Below, in pieces: positions 55,903 to 64,000 of a stretch of 64,000 nucleotides of DNA (position 1 is the first letter of the stretch; every line of letters starts with the position of its first letter). Source of the DNA: Methanobrevibacter ruminantium (GTDB taxonomy: Archaea > Methanobacteriota > Methanobacteria > Methanobacteriales > Methanobacteriaceae); NCBI GenBank assembly GCA_004553595.1, contig SFKZ01000006.1:19720-83719 (forward strand), given 5' to 3'. The notes under the pieces were generated by a model. It did no database searches. It was not told the origin of the DNA and saw only the letters and a program-made list of their open reading frames with translations. The translations under genes were made by a program, and so were the position numbers.

Positions 55903-56666
55903 TCATAACCTATTCACTTGCAAATCCTTACGAGGGACTACTCTATGGTATTTGACATTAGGATAACCTATAACCATGCATGAAACTACATCATATCCTT
56001 TCTCAAGTTCAATGAGATTTCTAAGTTTCCTGCTTAACTTTGTACACATTACGAAAAATCCACTGTATAGGACCCCTAAACCTAGACTGTTAGCCATTAT
56101 CTCCATATATGCGCTTGCAAGTCCCGCATTGATACTGCTTTTGCTTGAAACGACTATGACCAATGGAGCGCCTTTGAAGAAGAAATCGTCAGTCACTTCA
56201 ATTCTTCTCAAATAGCTGCTTAGATTTCCCATTTTTTGCCTTTTCTAAATAGATTCACACAGATTTCCTCTGCTTCCTTCTGCTTTGAACCAAGAATTGT
56301 ATATTTGACATTTTGTGAATTCGCACCAGTTGGTGCATATCTTCCAGCTTCCAATATCATATTGATTTTTTCTTCTTCAATGCCAACTGGTTTGAACTGA
56401 CGTATAGTTCGTCTACTTTTCATTGCATTCAGTAGAATGTTTTCATTTATTTCACTCATAGACATCACCATTTCATCACTTAAATCATAATTCACCATTT
56501 TAATGGCACCTTCAGGACAAATGGCATAGCAATGTCCGCATTCCATACATCCCTTGTCATGTGTCCGTATTTTGCCATCTTCAAAATAAATAAATGAATT
56601 CGGACAATCATTAATGCAAGAGGAGCAAGCAATGCATTTCTCATAATCAATTAAAATAGGCTCCAT
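55903..56666 (-). pseudogene. Nitroreductase with N-terminal ferredoxin domain, frameshifted
   Basis: The first frame (56666-56220) has two 4Fe-4S motifs (CIACSSCINDCP, CMECGHCYAICP) and the start of the nitroreductase domain (SRRTIRQFKPVGIEEEKINM, APTGANSQNVKYTILG), then stops after FRKGKKWEI. The other frame (from 56232) continues with MGNLSSYLRR, APLVIVVSS and ASAYMEIMANSLGLGVLYSG to 55903. One extra A in the A6 tract near 56235 joins them as FRKGKKMGNLSS, a full-length protein of about 255 residues. Either a disabled gene, -1 programmed slippage or a sequence error. It would reduce nitro or quinone-type compounds with FMN. Confidence 0.8.
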
Positions 56667-56828
56667 ATTTTTACCTCTTAAAATCCTAATTATAAATTTT
56701 AATTATGATTTATAAAAATTTTATGATATTTTAAAAAAATAATTAAACATTTTATTATTGTATATTATTTTGTTTAATTCAAGATAAAAAAAAAACTAAT
56801 TAAAGTCTTCACTTCTTTAATCATTTTT

Positions 56829-56915
56829 AGCAAACTGAAACTATTTAAATCAAACCATCACATAGCATTTAGCCTTTAATAAGTTCCAACATATAGCAAA
56901 CTGAAACTATTTAAA
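56829..56915. repeat. Two copies of a 21-bp direct repeat
   Basis: The same 21 bases beginning AGCAAACTGAAACTATTT occur at 56829-56849 and 56895-56915, 66 bp apart, in the 320-bp gene-free stretch between the nitroreductase start and tRNA-Lys. Function unknown; the stretch contains no other feature. Confidence 0.7.
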
Positions 56916-56987
56916 CCAACCCTGAATTAAAAATTGCCATATTGATTTTAAAAAAAAATAGATTATATATAAAAAAAGAAATAAAAA

Positions 56988-57061
<74 letters not shown>

Positions 57062-57228
57062 GGTTGAAAAATTATAAAAAAACAATATTATATTATACTT
57101 TAAATTATTTAACTATTTTGTTCTGAGCACCAACATTTTTTGTTCTTTGCACCAAAATTTTTCTAAAAAGAATAGATTGAAACTAAGAAAATAGAATAAA
57201 TAAAGAAAAGATAAGGGAGGCAGAAATA

Positions 57229-57498
57229 TTATAACCCCATAGCTTCAAGCATGGATTGAATACCTAAGACTATGATGGCCACTCCACCAAATATTTCAAT
57301 GTAGTCTGCATATTTGATAGCCAGTTTTGTCCCATATGTTCCAAGCAACAGCCATATGACCACTGCAATCAGGCTCAATATGGACAATATAAATGGGTCT
57401 ACATGTGCTACAGCACCTTGGGATGCCAAGATGAGGTTTTCAATGTTCCCAAAGATGAGCAGTCCTGTAAACTGGGCATAATCTCTTAAATTTATCAT
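57229..57498 (-). CDS. Half-size 3-TM membrane protein (LysE/UPF0016-like), pair 2 member B
   Basis: 89 residues from the ATG at 57498. The reading frame is open to 57540, but AAAGGAGATG sits properly before 57498, and that ATG follows the stop of the upstream gene by one base. TM1 LLIFGNIENLILASQGAV, TM2 ILSLIAVVIWLLLGTYGTK, TM3 IEIFGGVAIIVLGIQSMLEA. Same family as 48541 and 48836. Expected to work as a heterodimer with 57500-57787. Confidence 0.7.
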   Translation of the reverse strand: MINLRDYAQFTGLLIFGNIENLILASQGAVAHVDPFILSILSLIAVVIWLLLGTYGTKLAIKYADYIEIFGGVAIIVLGIQSMLEAMGL

Positions 57499-57499
57499 C

Positions 57500-57787
57500 T
57501 TAGGCATCTCCTTTAGTTTCTGAGATATGATGAACTGCATCGCGGATGGATATGATACCTAATATTACAATCGCTAGTCCACCAAGGAATGTGATGTATT
57601 GGGAATATTGCATTGCGACATCAGTTGCAACAAATCCTATAAATAGCCATACAACGACAGCAAAAATACTCAACAATCCTAAAACTTTAGGATTTACACC
57701 TGCAACAACACCTTGCGATGCCAAAATAAGGTTTTCTATATTTCCAAAAATAATTAGGCCTACAAAAGGCATGAATTCTTCCAACAT
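57500..57787 (-). CDS. Half-size 3-TM membrane protein (LysE/UPF0016-like), pair 2 member A
   Basis: 95 residues: LIIFGNIENLILASQGVVAG, LLSIFAVVVWLFIGFVATD, ITFLGGLAIVILGIISIRDA. Close paralogue of the other three half-transporters. Its last codons contain the ribosome site for member B, so translation is coupled. Single transcript with 57229-57498. Confidence 0.7.
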   Translation of the reverse strand: MLEEFMPFVGLIIFGNIENLILASQGVVAGVNPKVLGLLSIFAVVVWLFIGFVATDVAMQYSQYITFLGGLAIVILGIISIRDAVHHISETKGDA

Positions 57788-58358
57788 AAAATTTCTCTGT
57801 CAAATCAATTGAAAATTCAAATTCTTATTAATGAGATCAGTATCATGTAAAATCCATTTAAAGTTCAATGAACACAATACCCCTCTCATTATTAAAAAAT
57901 TTAATTTTTACATATTCCTATTTATTATAGGGCATATATAATTTTTTTCTCTTTCATAAGTTTCAAAAAACACCTGTTTAAAGAGTAGGCTAAATAAATG
58001 GAACAATCTTTCAATGAAATTCTAAAATTAAATTTTAGAAGAAAAGTCATTTCATTAAATTGGCAATATCTTTTATCATGGATTACAATGAGTTCATGAA
58101 TTGAATGAGAAAATATGATTCATGATAAAAATATCAAATAATGAAAAGCAGATATTCATAGAATGAATGGGAAGATTTTATTTGGGCAAAAAACAAGAAA
58201 CAAAACAACAATTGGCATCACTTGAAAAAGACATTACTGACAATATATTAGTGAAAAAAACATGAAATACATATGGAACAATATAATGTAAAGTGTTAAA
58301 ATAAACTAAAAAGAAAATTTAAGATTCATCTTATGAAAACTAAGGAAAAATAAAAATG
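57788..58358. other. Gene-poor stretch, possible 32-codon ORF
   Basis: 570 bp without a clear gene. The only frame with coding-like composition runs 58167-58265 on the plus strand, giving a peptide opening MGRFYLGKKQETKQQLASLE, without a ribosome site. The region is less A-rich than typical spacers here and may hold remnants. Nothing firmer can be supported. Confidence 0.35.
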
Positions 58359-59161
58359 CTAAATTCTGGACAATAATCTTCCAAAGAAGGATTCCTTGTT
58401 TTTACCAACTTTAAGATCCAACCTAGACTCAAAATCAGGTTCAACCAATCTTATTTTCTCTTCATAATTCCTTATCTTTTTAATATGAACCTCCTGATCC
58501 TCTGCAAGCTTAATTACATCCAGATAATACCAAATTCCAGTCTTATATGAATTTACAGCCAAATCATTATACTTGCCATCAAATACGCTTTCCAAATCAT
58601 CACCAAAAGTGAAAAACAGTTTAGTCAATTCGAGAATGCGAAGATACCATTCCTTATTGACTCTTTGGGCATAGGCATCATTGGCCATTTTCCTTGTATT
58701 TGCATCCCCAGAATTCTTGAAAGTGACTGCAGTTATCTGGAATACGCCACCTACTTCCCAAATTGCTTCCATTTCCTTGTCTTCATCCATTTGACTATCC
58801 CTTATTGACTCTAGGATTTTAGGAGATATATTGGTCATTTTTCTAATATATGGGATTATTTCAGTGACTTTTGCCTTATCTGCCTTCAGGTAAATTATAT
58901 TCAATTGAACGTTAAAGTCGTTAGGATTTCTTTTAAAAGGGGATTCATAATAGCTTAAAGGTTTTTTGGATGAAAATCTTTAGTCTTTTCAGTTATGGAA
59001 CCTTTTTTTGATTCAAAAGTCTTTTGATTTGATATCACATCATCCGTAAGTTCTATAACCTCAAATGCGGAATATTCTCTGCCACAGCCAGTGCAGATGT
59101 ACATCTCTTCCCTTCTGGCAAACTTATTGCCCCCACATTCATTGCAATGAATTTCCATCAT
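58359..59161 (-). pseudogene. Zinc-ribbon protein with C-terminal domain, split by an A6 frameshift
   Basis: Frame 1 (59161-58955) gives a zinc ribbon, CNECGGNKFARREEMYICTGCG, and ends TKDFHPKNL. The following frame is open through DFNVQLNIIYLKADKAKVTE and continues to 58359 (181 residues from a TTG at 58904, which has no ribosome site). One extra A in the A6 tract near 58963 fuses them as DFHPKKPLSYYESPFKRNPN into a protein of about 265 residues. The C-terminal domain is not recognised. I therefore treat both as one broken, slippage-controlled or mis-sequenced gene rather than two. Confidence 0.65.
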
Positions 59162-59400
59162 ATGATAATCCTCTTTAAAAAAAATAAAACTCTTAAAAAA
59201 GCTTCTTATAAAAAATAAACTTAACTATTAAAATTTAAAATATTATGTAAATATTCTTTATAATCTTATTTTACGAAACGTTAAATAAGTATTTTGCTAA
59301 ACTAATTAAGTGGTTTAACCATTTTGAAAAATAGAAATGTAAAAAAATAAATACTTATAATAAAAATAGAATTAATCTAAAAGGTGAATGAGGTAAATTC

Positions 59401-60033
59401 ATGATAGGTGATGATGACTTTTTCATGCAGAATGCAGATTATCACTATGGAGCCAGCGATGCAGAGAAGATGTATGGAAGAGACTATGATGATTCTGATC
59501 TTGGAGGCTACTATCCAAGAAGTTATGGAGGAAATGGATCAAGTAGACAAAATGCTAGCTCCGAAAATGACAACAGCGGAAAATATTGCCTTGCAGGAAT
59601 TCTGATTGTTCTTGCAATAATAGTTATGGCAACAGTTGTTGTACCAGCAGTTTTTGAGTCAATGTCTAACACGGTAATCATAGATGATTTGAAGATTACC
59701 CGATACAATCATTCAATTCAATACGATTCAAAGGTTTCTATAGAAGAAGGATATGAAATTACATACAATCAGAAAAGCTATGGAAGACATGCCATAAATG
59801 TTATATTCTACTCAAAAAATGGGAAAGTATTGTATAATGACAGCAACTATGTGGGAACCTGCTATCTTGGAGATGTGCCATATCAAGTGCATTTGGATGA
59901 AAAAGCGGATTACGCAATATTTGAAGTATACAGAACCCATTTGGATTATGGCAAGTGCATATATCGTGAAAGAGTTGATGTTGACAATGTTAATGTAAAG
60001 AAAGAGTTTATTGATTATGATGCCATGCCATAA
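59401..60033 (+). CDS. Hypothetical single-pass membrane protein
   Basis: 210 residues. An N-terminal 60-residue polar region (acidic, Tyr/Gly-rich) faces the cytoplasm, followed by one membrane segment (CLAGILIVLAIIVMATVVV, about 63-82) and an extracytoplasmic beta-rich domain of about 125 residues. Not recognised. The topology resembles small archaeal surface or signalling proteins. An inverted repeat (60032-60143) marks its 3' end. Confidence 0.6.
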   Translation: MIGDDDFFMQNADYHYGASDAEKMYGRDYDDSDLGGYYPRSYGGNGSSRQNASSENDNSGKYCLAGILIVLAIIVMATVVVPAVFESMSNTVIIDDLKITRYNHSIQYDSKVSIEEGYEITYNQKSYGRHAINVIFYSKNGKVLYNDSNYVGTCYLGDVPYQVHLDEKADYAIFEVYRTHLDYGKCIYRERVDVDNVNVKKEFIDYDAMP

Positions 60034-60143
60034 TTAAGTTCATAAAACCATAGTTTTATGAAACTTCATAAAAACTAAAAAACAATTAAATTTGTAAAAG
60101 ATTTTTATAATGACCTTTTAAAGCTATGGTTTATGAACTTAAT
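60031..60143. repeat. 20-bp inverted repeat, left arm related to the 37-bp repeat family
   Basis: Left arm AATTAAGTTCATAAAACCATAG (60032-60053) and right arm around 60122-60143 are near-perfect inverted repeats, lying between convergent genes (59401 plus, 60139 minus). Positions 60031-60064 also match the last 34 bases of the direct repeats at 63312 and 63865 with four mismatches. Possibly a bidirectional terminator derived from a repeat element. Confidence 0.6.
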
Positions 60144-61263
60144 TAAACTTTAAATTGTTTTTTATTTCTTCTGTCTTATTTTCTATAATTTTTGGGATTT
60201 CATTTATGTTTTCTTTAATGTTGTCTGTTTTATTTTCCATATAAACTGGAATTCTTTTTCTTTTTGATTCTACAAATTCGCTAATATCATCAATATTTAG
60301 GAAATTGTCAACATCCTCCCTTGTTGGAAAGATTTTCTTGGAGTGACTAACTGATAATGTTTGATTAATGTTTTTGCTTTCCTTATTCTCAATCTTTTCT
60401 TCAACTTCAGGACTTTTTAATTTAAAAATTGTTATTTCAGGAGCGCAATTGATTCTAAGCCAGAAAACATTTGTTCCCAATCCCTTAGATGTGTATTGCA
60501 CCATATCCCCCACTTGGTATTCTCCAACAGGGTATTTTCGAGAACATGCACTTCTTAAAATTGTGGTGTTGAGTCCTGGAATGATGAATTGTCCACCATG
60601 GGAATGGCCGGATATTTGAAGTGCAAATCTTCCGGTAGTGGCAGCAATGTCTGCAAAATCAGGTTCATGCGCAAGCATTATTGCAGGGCCATGTTCTGGT
60701 ATTTTAAGCATAACAGCATCAATGTCTTCCTTATTCAGTTTCATGCTGTCAACACCAGCAATGTGAAGATTAGCTACTCCCTTTTCCCCATCCTTACTTA
60801 TTGTATAGACATCATTGCTCACATCCATTATTCCTGCATTTTTCAATATTTGCCTAATTTCATCTGCTCCGTTCCAATGGTCATGATTTCCAAGCACTGC
60901 AAGGGATGCATCTTTAACTTCAATCATTGATAGGCATCGCTCAAGGTCTTCTGCAACATCCTCAAGAACATAGGACACATAGTCTCCAGTAAGTGCAACC
61001 ATGTCTGGTTCCTGTCTGTTTACAATATCGATTACACCTTCCAGATACTCTGCAGTCAACCATTGGCCAAGATGAAGATCAGAGAGGGTTACAATTTTAT
61101 AGTCATGGAAAACAGGGTCCAAATCCTTGATTTCAACATTAACCTCAACAATATCATATCTGCTTTCATCAAATTCCATAGGTACGATCTTTTCTCGAGT
61201 GATTGTCATTCCCTTTTGTATCTTTTGTCGAGCAACAAGTCCGAAGGGTTTTTCATTAGACAT
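60139..61263 (-). CDS. Calcineurin-like metallophosphoesterase
   Basis: 374 residues from the ATG at 61263 (GTGAAAATT in front). The metal motifs are complete: TLSDLHLG (about 60), ALTGDYV, VLGNHDHW, LAHEPDF and ISGHSHGGQ (about 220). This order with short spacing is the YkuE/YaeI group, often acting on membrane-lipid phosphoesters, but there is no membrane anchor here. The last 90 residues are a charged, Lys/Glu/Asn-rich tail absent from typical members. Substrate unknown. Confidence 0.87.
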   Translation of the reverse strand: MSNEKPFGLVARQKIQKGMTITREKIVPMEFDESRYDIVEVNVEIKDLDPVFHDYKIVTLSDLHLGQWLTAEYLEGVIDIVNRQEPDMVALTGDYVSYVLEDVAEDLERCLSMIEVKDASLAVLGNHDHWNGADEIRQILKNAGIMDVSNDVYTISKDGEKGVANLHIAGVDSMKLNKEDIDAVMLKIPEHGPAIMLAHEPDFADIAATTGRFALQISGHSHGGQFIIPGLNTTILRSACSRKYPVGEYQVGDMVQYTSKGLGTNVFWLRINCAPEITIFKLKSPEVEEKIENKESKNINQTLSVSHSKKIFPTREDVDNFLNIDDISEFVESKRKRIPVYMENKTDNIKENINEIPKIIENKTEEIKNNLKFN

Positions 61264-61480
61264 AATTTTCACTTTTATATTTAATTAATGATAATTTTGA
61301 AATGTTTTTTCTATATTTGTAATAATATATATTTTTCTTAATAATTATATTCTTTTAGGGAGTATTTTTTCAAGAATAATACAAATATTAACTTATTTTC
61401 AAAAATTAGGCTTAAAAAAAGTTTAAATTAATATAATAAAAAAAGAAAATAAAAATAATTAAAAAAAAGTAAAAAAAGAA

Positions 61481-61606
61481 TTAATAAAAAATATTATAAT
61501 ATTGTTTATTAATCAATTCAGCATTCAAAATAGAAGCACCAGCAGCACCTCTAATTGTATTATGTCCTACAAGAACATATTTAATGCTTAATTTTTTCTC
61601 TCTTAC
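61481..61606 (-). pseudogene. C-terminal remnant of aspartate-semialdehyde dehydrogenase
   Basis: A frame different from cas1 reads LVREKKLSIKYVLVGHN, TIRGAAGASILNAELINKQ and stops at 61481. This is the conserved end of ASADH (VLVGHNTIRGAAGAS...LNAEL). It begins within the last codons of cas1, and no upstream catalytic part exists here. A recombination that placed cas1 next to the asd tail is the simplest reading; an intact asd must be elsewhere. Confidence 0.8.
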
Positions 61607-62607
61607 CAACGCAAATAAAACCCATTATACTCTTTATCATTGACTAAAAAATTTACAATCTTTTGAGCTTGCTTATCAATTATCTCACCATAAGTTAAAT
61701 TCTCTCCCTCAAAATTTATTTTAGAATTCACCTTATCCAATATCTTTGCAATTATCAACTTTCTTTTTTCCAAGCTTATGCTGTCATTTCTTTTATCCAA
61801 ATCATCATTTGTTATTTGACCCGTATTTATTAAAGAAAAAACAACCTTGTCAACCAGTTGCTGTCTGAACTCCTCAATCAAATCAAAAGTCAAGCTGGTT
61901 CTTCTATCCCTATCAAAATGCAGAAATCCACAATATGGGTCTAAACGATTGAGAACCAAATGTTTAGTTACTTCACTGGCAAGTATGGCATATCCGTAAT
62001 TCAGCATTGCATTGGTAATATCATCTGGAAATCTATTGACCCTTTGATAGAATTTAACATCATCAGGCAAGATTTCACTTATTGCCATCCAATAATAGGT
62101 TGAGGCATTTCCTTCAATACCCATAATCTTATTTTTTGCATTGGATACATTGACATTTGGACCAAACCTTAATTTATCCAAACTTTTTACAGACTCGTTG
62201 ATTTTGTTTTCATGAAACTTAACATCCTCTATGCTTTTTGATTTGTTTAAAGTCCGAATGGTGAACCTTTGATTAAGAAGCTTAGACCTTATTATTTCTC
62301 GTGAAATGGATAGTCCCTGATGATTTTCACTGAATTCATACTGCTTTTTCCTTAAGAAGATATTCTCATATTTTGGATATTCGAGAATATAGTTTATCTT
62401 ACCGAAATAATCAATTGACATCAAGGGAATATTGTTATCTGAAATAAGCCTTAAAGCATCAAAAGTTACAGAGCCCCTTCCAATAATCGTTATATCATCA
62501 ATTATTTTTATATTGATCTTTTCAAGCTCATCATCCTTTTCCTTAATCAATATCTGATTATCACGCTTATGAATTGACTTATTGTAGCCTTCAATTAGTA
62601 TCTTCAT
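61603..62607 (-). CDS. cas1: CRISPR-associated endonuclease Cas1
   Basis: 334 residues. The metal-binding Glu-His-Asp region is visible: GIEGNASTYYW (Glu, about 165), YAILASEVTKHLVLNRLDPYCGFLH (His) and SLTFDLIEEFRQQLVD (Asp and Glu). It integrates prespacers with Cas2. GAGGGATTTTA precedes the ATG. Cas2 is 9 bp upstream. No other cas gene and no repeat-spacer array are visible in the surrounding window; its 3' end runs into an asd remnant. Confidence 0.95.
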   Translation of the reverse strand: MKILIEGYNKSIHKRDNQILIKEKDDELEKINIKIIDDITIIGRGSVTFDALRLISDNNIPLMSIDYFGKINYILEYPKYENIFLRKKQYEFSENHQGLSISREIIRSKLLNQRFTIRTLNKSKSIEDVKFHENKINESVKSLDKLRFGPNVNVSNAKNKIMGIEGNASTYYWMAISEILPDDVKFYQRVNRFPDDITNAMLNYGYAILASEVTKHLVLNRLDPYCGFLHFDRDRRTSLTFDLIEEFRQQLVDKVVFSLINTGQITNDDLDKRNDSISLEKRKLIIAKILDKVNSKINFEGENLTYGEIIDKQAQKIVNFLVNDKEYNGFYLRW

Positions 62608-62616
62608 TAAAATCCC

Positions 62617-62892
62617 TCAAAAAATCCTATACAAATCTTCTACAAAACTTAAGTTCCTGCCAAATGTATTGGTCTTATCATAGCAGGATTGGCATATTGG
62701 AATCATGATAATGCTATCATATTCCCTTATATTCTCCATAATATCTGTTTGCATCATAAACAGCTCATCATAATCAATATCGCCAAAATACAGATTTTCC
62801 TGAATTCGCTTAAATGCAAAGTGCTTTAATATGCCTATTAATCTTTCCCTATTCGTCTTGAACTTTATTTCAAAAGAAACTAAAACATTCAT
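62617..62892 (-). CDS. cas2: CRISPR-associated protein Cas2
   Basis: 91 residues of ferredoxin-like fold: VSFEIKFKTNRERLIGILKH, AFKRIQENLYFGDIDYDELF (Cas2 pattern r.Q.SvF.g.l), and SIIMIPICQSCYDKTNTFGR. Structural dimer that holds prespacer DNA for Cas1. AGGTGTTATT precedes the ATG. First gene of the cas2-cas1 unit. Confidence 0.9.
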   Translation of the reverse strand: MNVLVSFEIKFKTNRERLIGILKHFAFKRIQENLYFGDIDYDELFMMQTDIMENIREYDSIIMIPICQSCYDKTNTFGRNLSFVEDLYRIF

Positions 62893-63128
62893 AATAACAC
62901 CTATGAGGATATTTTTAAGATTTATTATTAGAATAGATTATGATATTTTTTAAAAAAGAATTAAGATCTAAGTAAAATAGTTATAAATTAATAAATTGCA
63001 CTTAAAAGATAAATAAAAAGTTTTTTTATACTTAATATAAGAATAATGAATGTTTATCTCTTATTTGAATAAAAGAAGAGATTATAACGATTTAAGATTT
63101 TATTAAAAATTTGGAAACCTACCCAATA

Positions 63129-63261
63129 TAACAACGTTAATAATATCCTCCTCAAAATCAAGGAAAAAAACAAGGAAAGATTTATATAATATGATAACAA
63201 ATTTGTGGAAACATACCTATTATAACACTGTTAAAAACCCCTTCCACAAAACTTTTATAAA
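63129..63261 (+). promoter_or_regulatory. Repeated palindrome-promoter block
   Basis: Two imperfect direct repeats of about 40 bp (near 63113-63150 and 63206-63246) share TGGAAAC.TACC.A.TATAACA. They contain TAACAACGTTA (63129-63139) and the perfect palindrome TAACACTGTTA (63223-63233). The second is followed at the same 22-bp offset by CACAAAACTTTTATAAA (63245-63261), as upstream of ade. Likely the promoter of the plus-strand gene at 63424. Confidence 0.5.
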
Positions 63262-63311
63262 CCAAGTACAATAAACCATTTAAATAAGTAAAATAAGAAA
63301 AAATATTAAGG

Positions 63312-63348
63312 GTTTAATTTAGTTCATTAAACAATAGTTTTACGAAAC
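63312..63348 (+). repeat. 37-bp direct repeat, copy 1
   Basis: Begins GTTTAATTTAG and ends TTTTACGAAAC; contains GTTTAAT/ATTAAAC and GTTT/AAAC inverted arms, so the RNA would form two hairpins. An identical copy is at 63865-63901. It lies in the probable 5' leader of the 63424 gene. Confidence 0.85.
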
Positions 63349-63423
63349 GATTGCAAGTTCCGAATTTCAAATCGATTTCTGCTTTTGATTTTCAAACCGA
63401 TTTCCAAAAAAGGAGAAATAACT

Positions 63424-63756
63424 ATGAATGACAACAAAATTTCTATAAACTTACAATTCAAAGAGTATGAATTTCGTAGGGTAAAATATATGGGTTCACA
63501 CCCAGTAGTATACACTACACAAGAATGGATAGGCAAAATGGTGCTAATCATACCAGTTCCATACAATATAACAGATAGATACATCGAAGCCCAATACGAT
63601 GAAAAAGATGAGTGCTACAAAGTAAACATCGAATCTGACATCATCCTTAAGAAAAGAGTGATGAAAAACAATACGATAGGTAGAGTGTATGTCAATAAGG
63701 ACTGGGGAGGGTTGGACTGCCTCATCATTGAAGCACCATATCTTGACAACTTTTAA
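63424..63756 (+). CDS. Small protein with two DUF2080-like repeats
   Basis: 110 residues from the ATG at 63424 (AAAGGAGAAATAACT in front; the frame is open from 63385). Two internal copies of a 'V-x-VY-x3-(E/D)W-x-G-x3-LII-x-P' pattern: PVVYTTQEWIGKMVLIIPVP and GRVYVNKDWGGLDCLIIEAP. This resembles the DUF2080/AbrB-like small proteins common near archaeal mobile elements. The 37-bp repeats on both sides support a repeated or mobile cassette. Function unknown. Confidence 0.6.
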   Translation: MNDNKISINLQFKEYEFRRVKYMGSHPVVYTTQEWIGKMVLIIPVPYNITDRYIEAQYDEKDECYKVNIESDIILKKRVMKNNTIGRVYVNKDWGGLDCLIIEAPYLDNF

Positions 63757-63764
63757 TTTTAGGG

Positions 63765-63807
63765 CTTGGGTAACCTATATCAAGTTGCCCAAGAATTACT
63801 TTTTTTA
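63765..63807 (+). terminator. Rho-independent-like terminator
   Basis: CTTGGGTAAC pairs with GTTGCCCAAG (63765-63792), followed by a run of seven T (63800-63807). It is placed 9 bp after the stop of the DUF2080-like gene. Confidence 0.7.
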
Positions 63808-63864
63808 CTACTGCTTTTATTATATTACATATTGCTTTTATTAAACTACTACTTTTATTATTAA

Positions 63865-63901
63865 GTTTAATTTAGTTCATTAAACAATAGTTTTACGAAA
63901 C
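63865..63901 (+). repeat. 37-bp direct repeat, copy 2
   Basis: Identical to 63312-63348. An open frame follows (ATG at 63925 reading MYIDKVKPNRVNGIYGKGKE to the window edge), so this copy may likewise precede a small gene; that frame is too short to identify. Confidence 0.8.
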
Positions 63902-64000
63902 AGCTGCAACAAATTTCTATGGAATGTATATTGATAAAGTAAAACCAAATAGAGTAAATGGAATATATGGAAAAGGAAAAGAAAGGTATGACTCCATAAT

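Noticed and set aside
58167..58265. 32-codon ORF in the 57.8-58.4 kb spacer as a gene
   Set aside because: No ribosome site and no similarity; kept only as a note.
62893..63423. Possible CRISPR array upstream of cas2
   Set aside because: Only two imperfect 40-bp repeats separated by about 95 bp; no regular repeat-spacer periodicity.

Overview
The window is a strongly AT-rich archaeal chromosome segment that reads as a member of Methanobacteriales, most likely a Methanobrevibacter. The evidence is methenyl-tetrahydromethanopterin cyclohydrolase, a group II thermosome, archaeal LonB, transcription factor B, archaeal-type MetE, methanogen-specific DUF1890/DUF1894/DUF2115 proteins, nicotianamine synthase, and a large surface protein with pseudomurein-binding-like repeats. 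Most genes carry a clear Shine-Dalgarno (GGTGA or GGAGG types) 4-8 nt before the start, and I used this to correct many start sites.

Layout. 1-8.6 kb: the end of pheT, YjbQ/DUF3781, adenine deaminase, small zinc-binding and coiled-coil proteins, an EamA transporter, TFB (with a structured, possibly RNA-coding stretch upstream), beta-carbonic anhydrase and an Mrp/NBP35 ATPase. 8.9-14.3 kb: a 968-residue surface protein with six Ig-like repeats, pseudomurein-binding-like segments and a C-terminal transglutaminase-type protease domain, then a Ser-rich anchored protein and two redox proteins. 14.5-24.3 kb: a metal-homeostasis block with a P1B ATPase, nicotianamine synthase, a GNAT protein and a five-gene Nik/Opp-type ABC importer. 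Repeated GTATTAC/GTAATAC sites lie in front of the ATPase and the importer, and again upstream of hypA-hypB at 37.9 kb.

24.4-31 kb: mch, a flavodoxin-like protein followed by the tail of a lost alcohol dehydrogenase, two DUF2115 genes, metE-DUF1894-DUF1890, two zinc-ribbon microproteins too short for usual gene calling, and a SocA/Panacea-like protein. 31-35.3 kb: a heterodimeric ABC exporter with one degenerate ATP site and a co-transcribed MarR regulator, with GGTACC-centred palindromes at the promoter. 35.3-47.9 kb: DUF354, hypB, hypA, prs, two membrane proteins, lonB, cobyric acid synthase, thiolase and HMG-CoA synthase. 48.2-57.8 kb: two tRNA-Gly genes, a tRNA-Lys, two tandem pairs of half-size membrane transporters, a methyltransferase, the thermosome, a TMEM175-like channel and a long coiled-coil protein. 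58-64 kb: hypothetical proteins, a metallophosphoesterase, an isolated cas1-cas2 pair abutting the 3' remnant of an aspartate-semialdehyde dehydrogenase gene, and a repeat-flanked small gene.

The most interesting system is the putative archaeal metallophore/nickel module (nicotianamine synthase, ABC importer, P1B ATPase, hypAB) tied together by a shared palindromic operator. A second theme is three places where adding one A to an A6 tract restores or improves a gene: the nitroreductase at 56.2 kb, the zinc-ribbon gene at 59.0 kb and the start of the surface protein. These may be slippage, phase variation or sequencing error.
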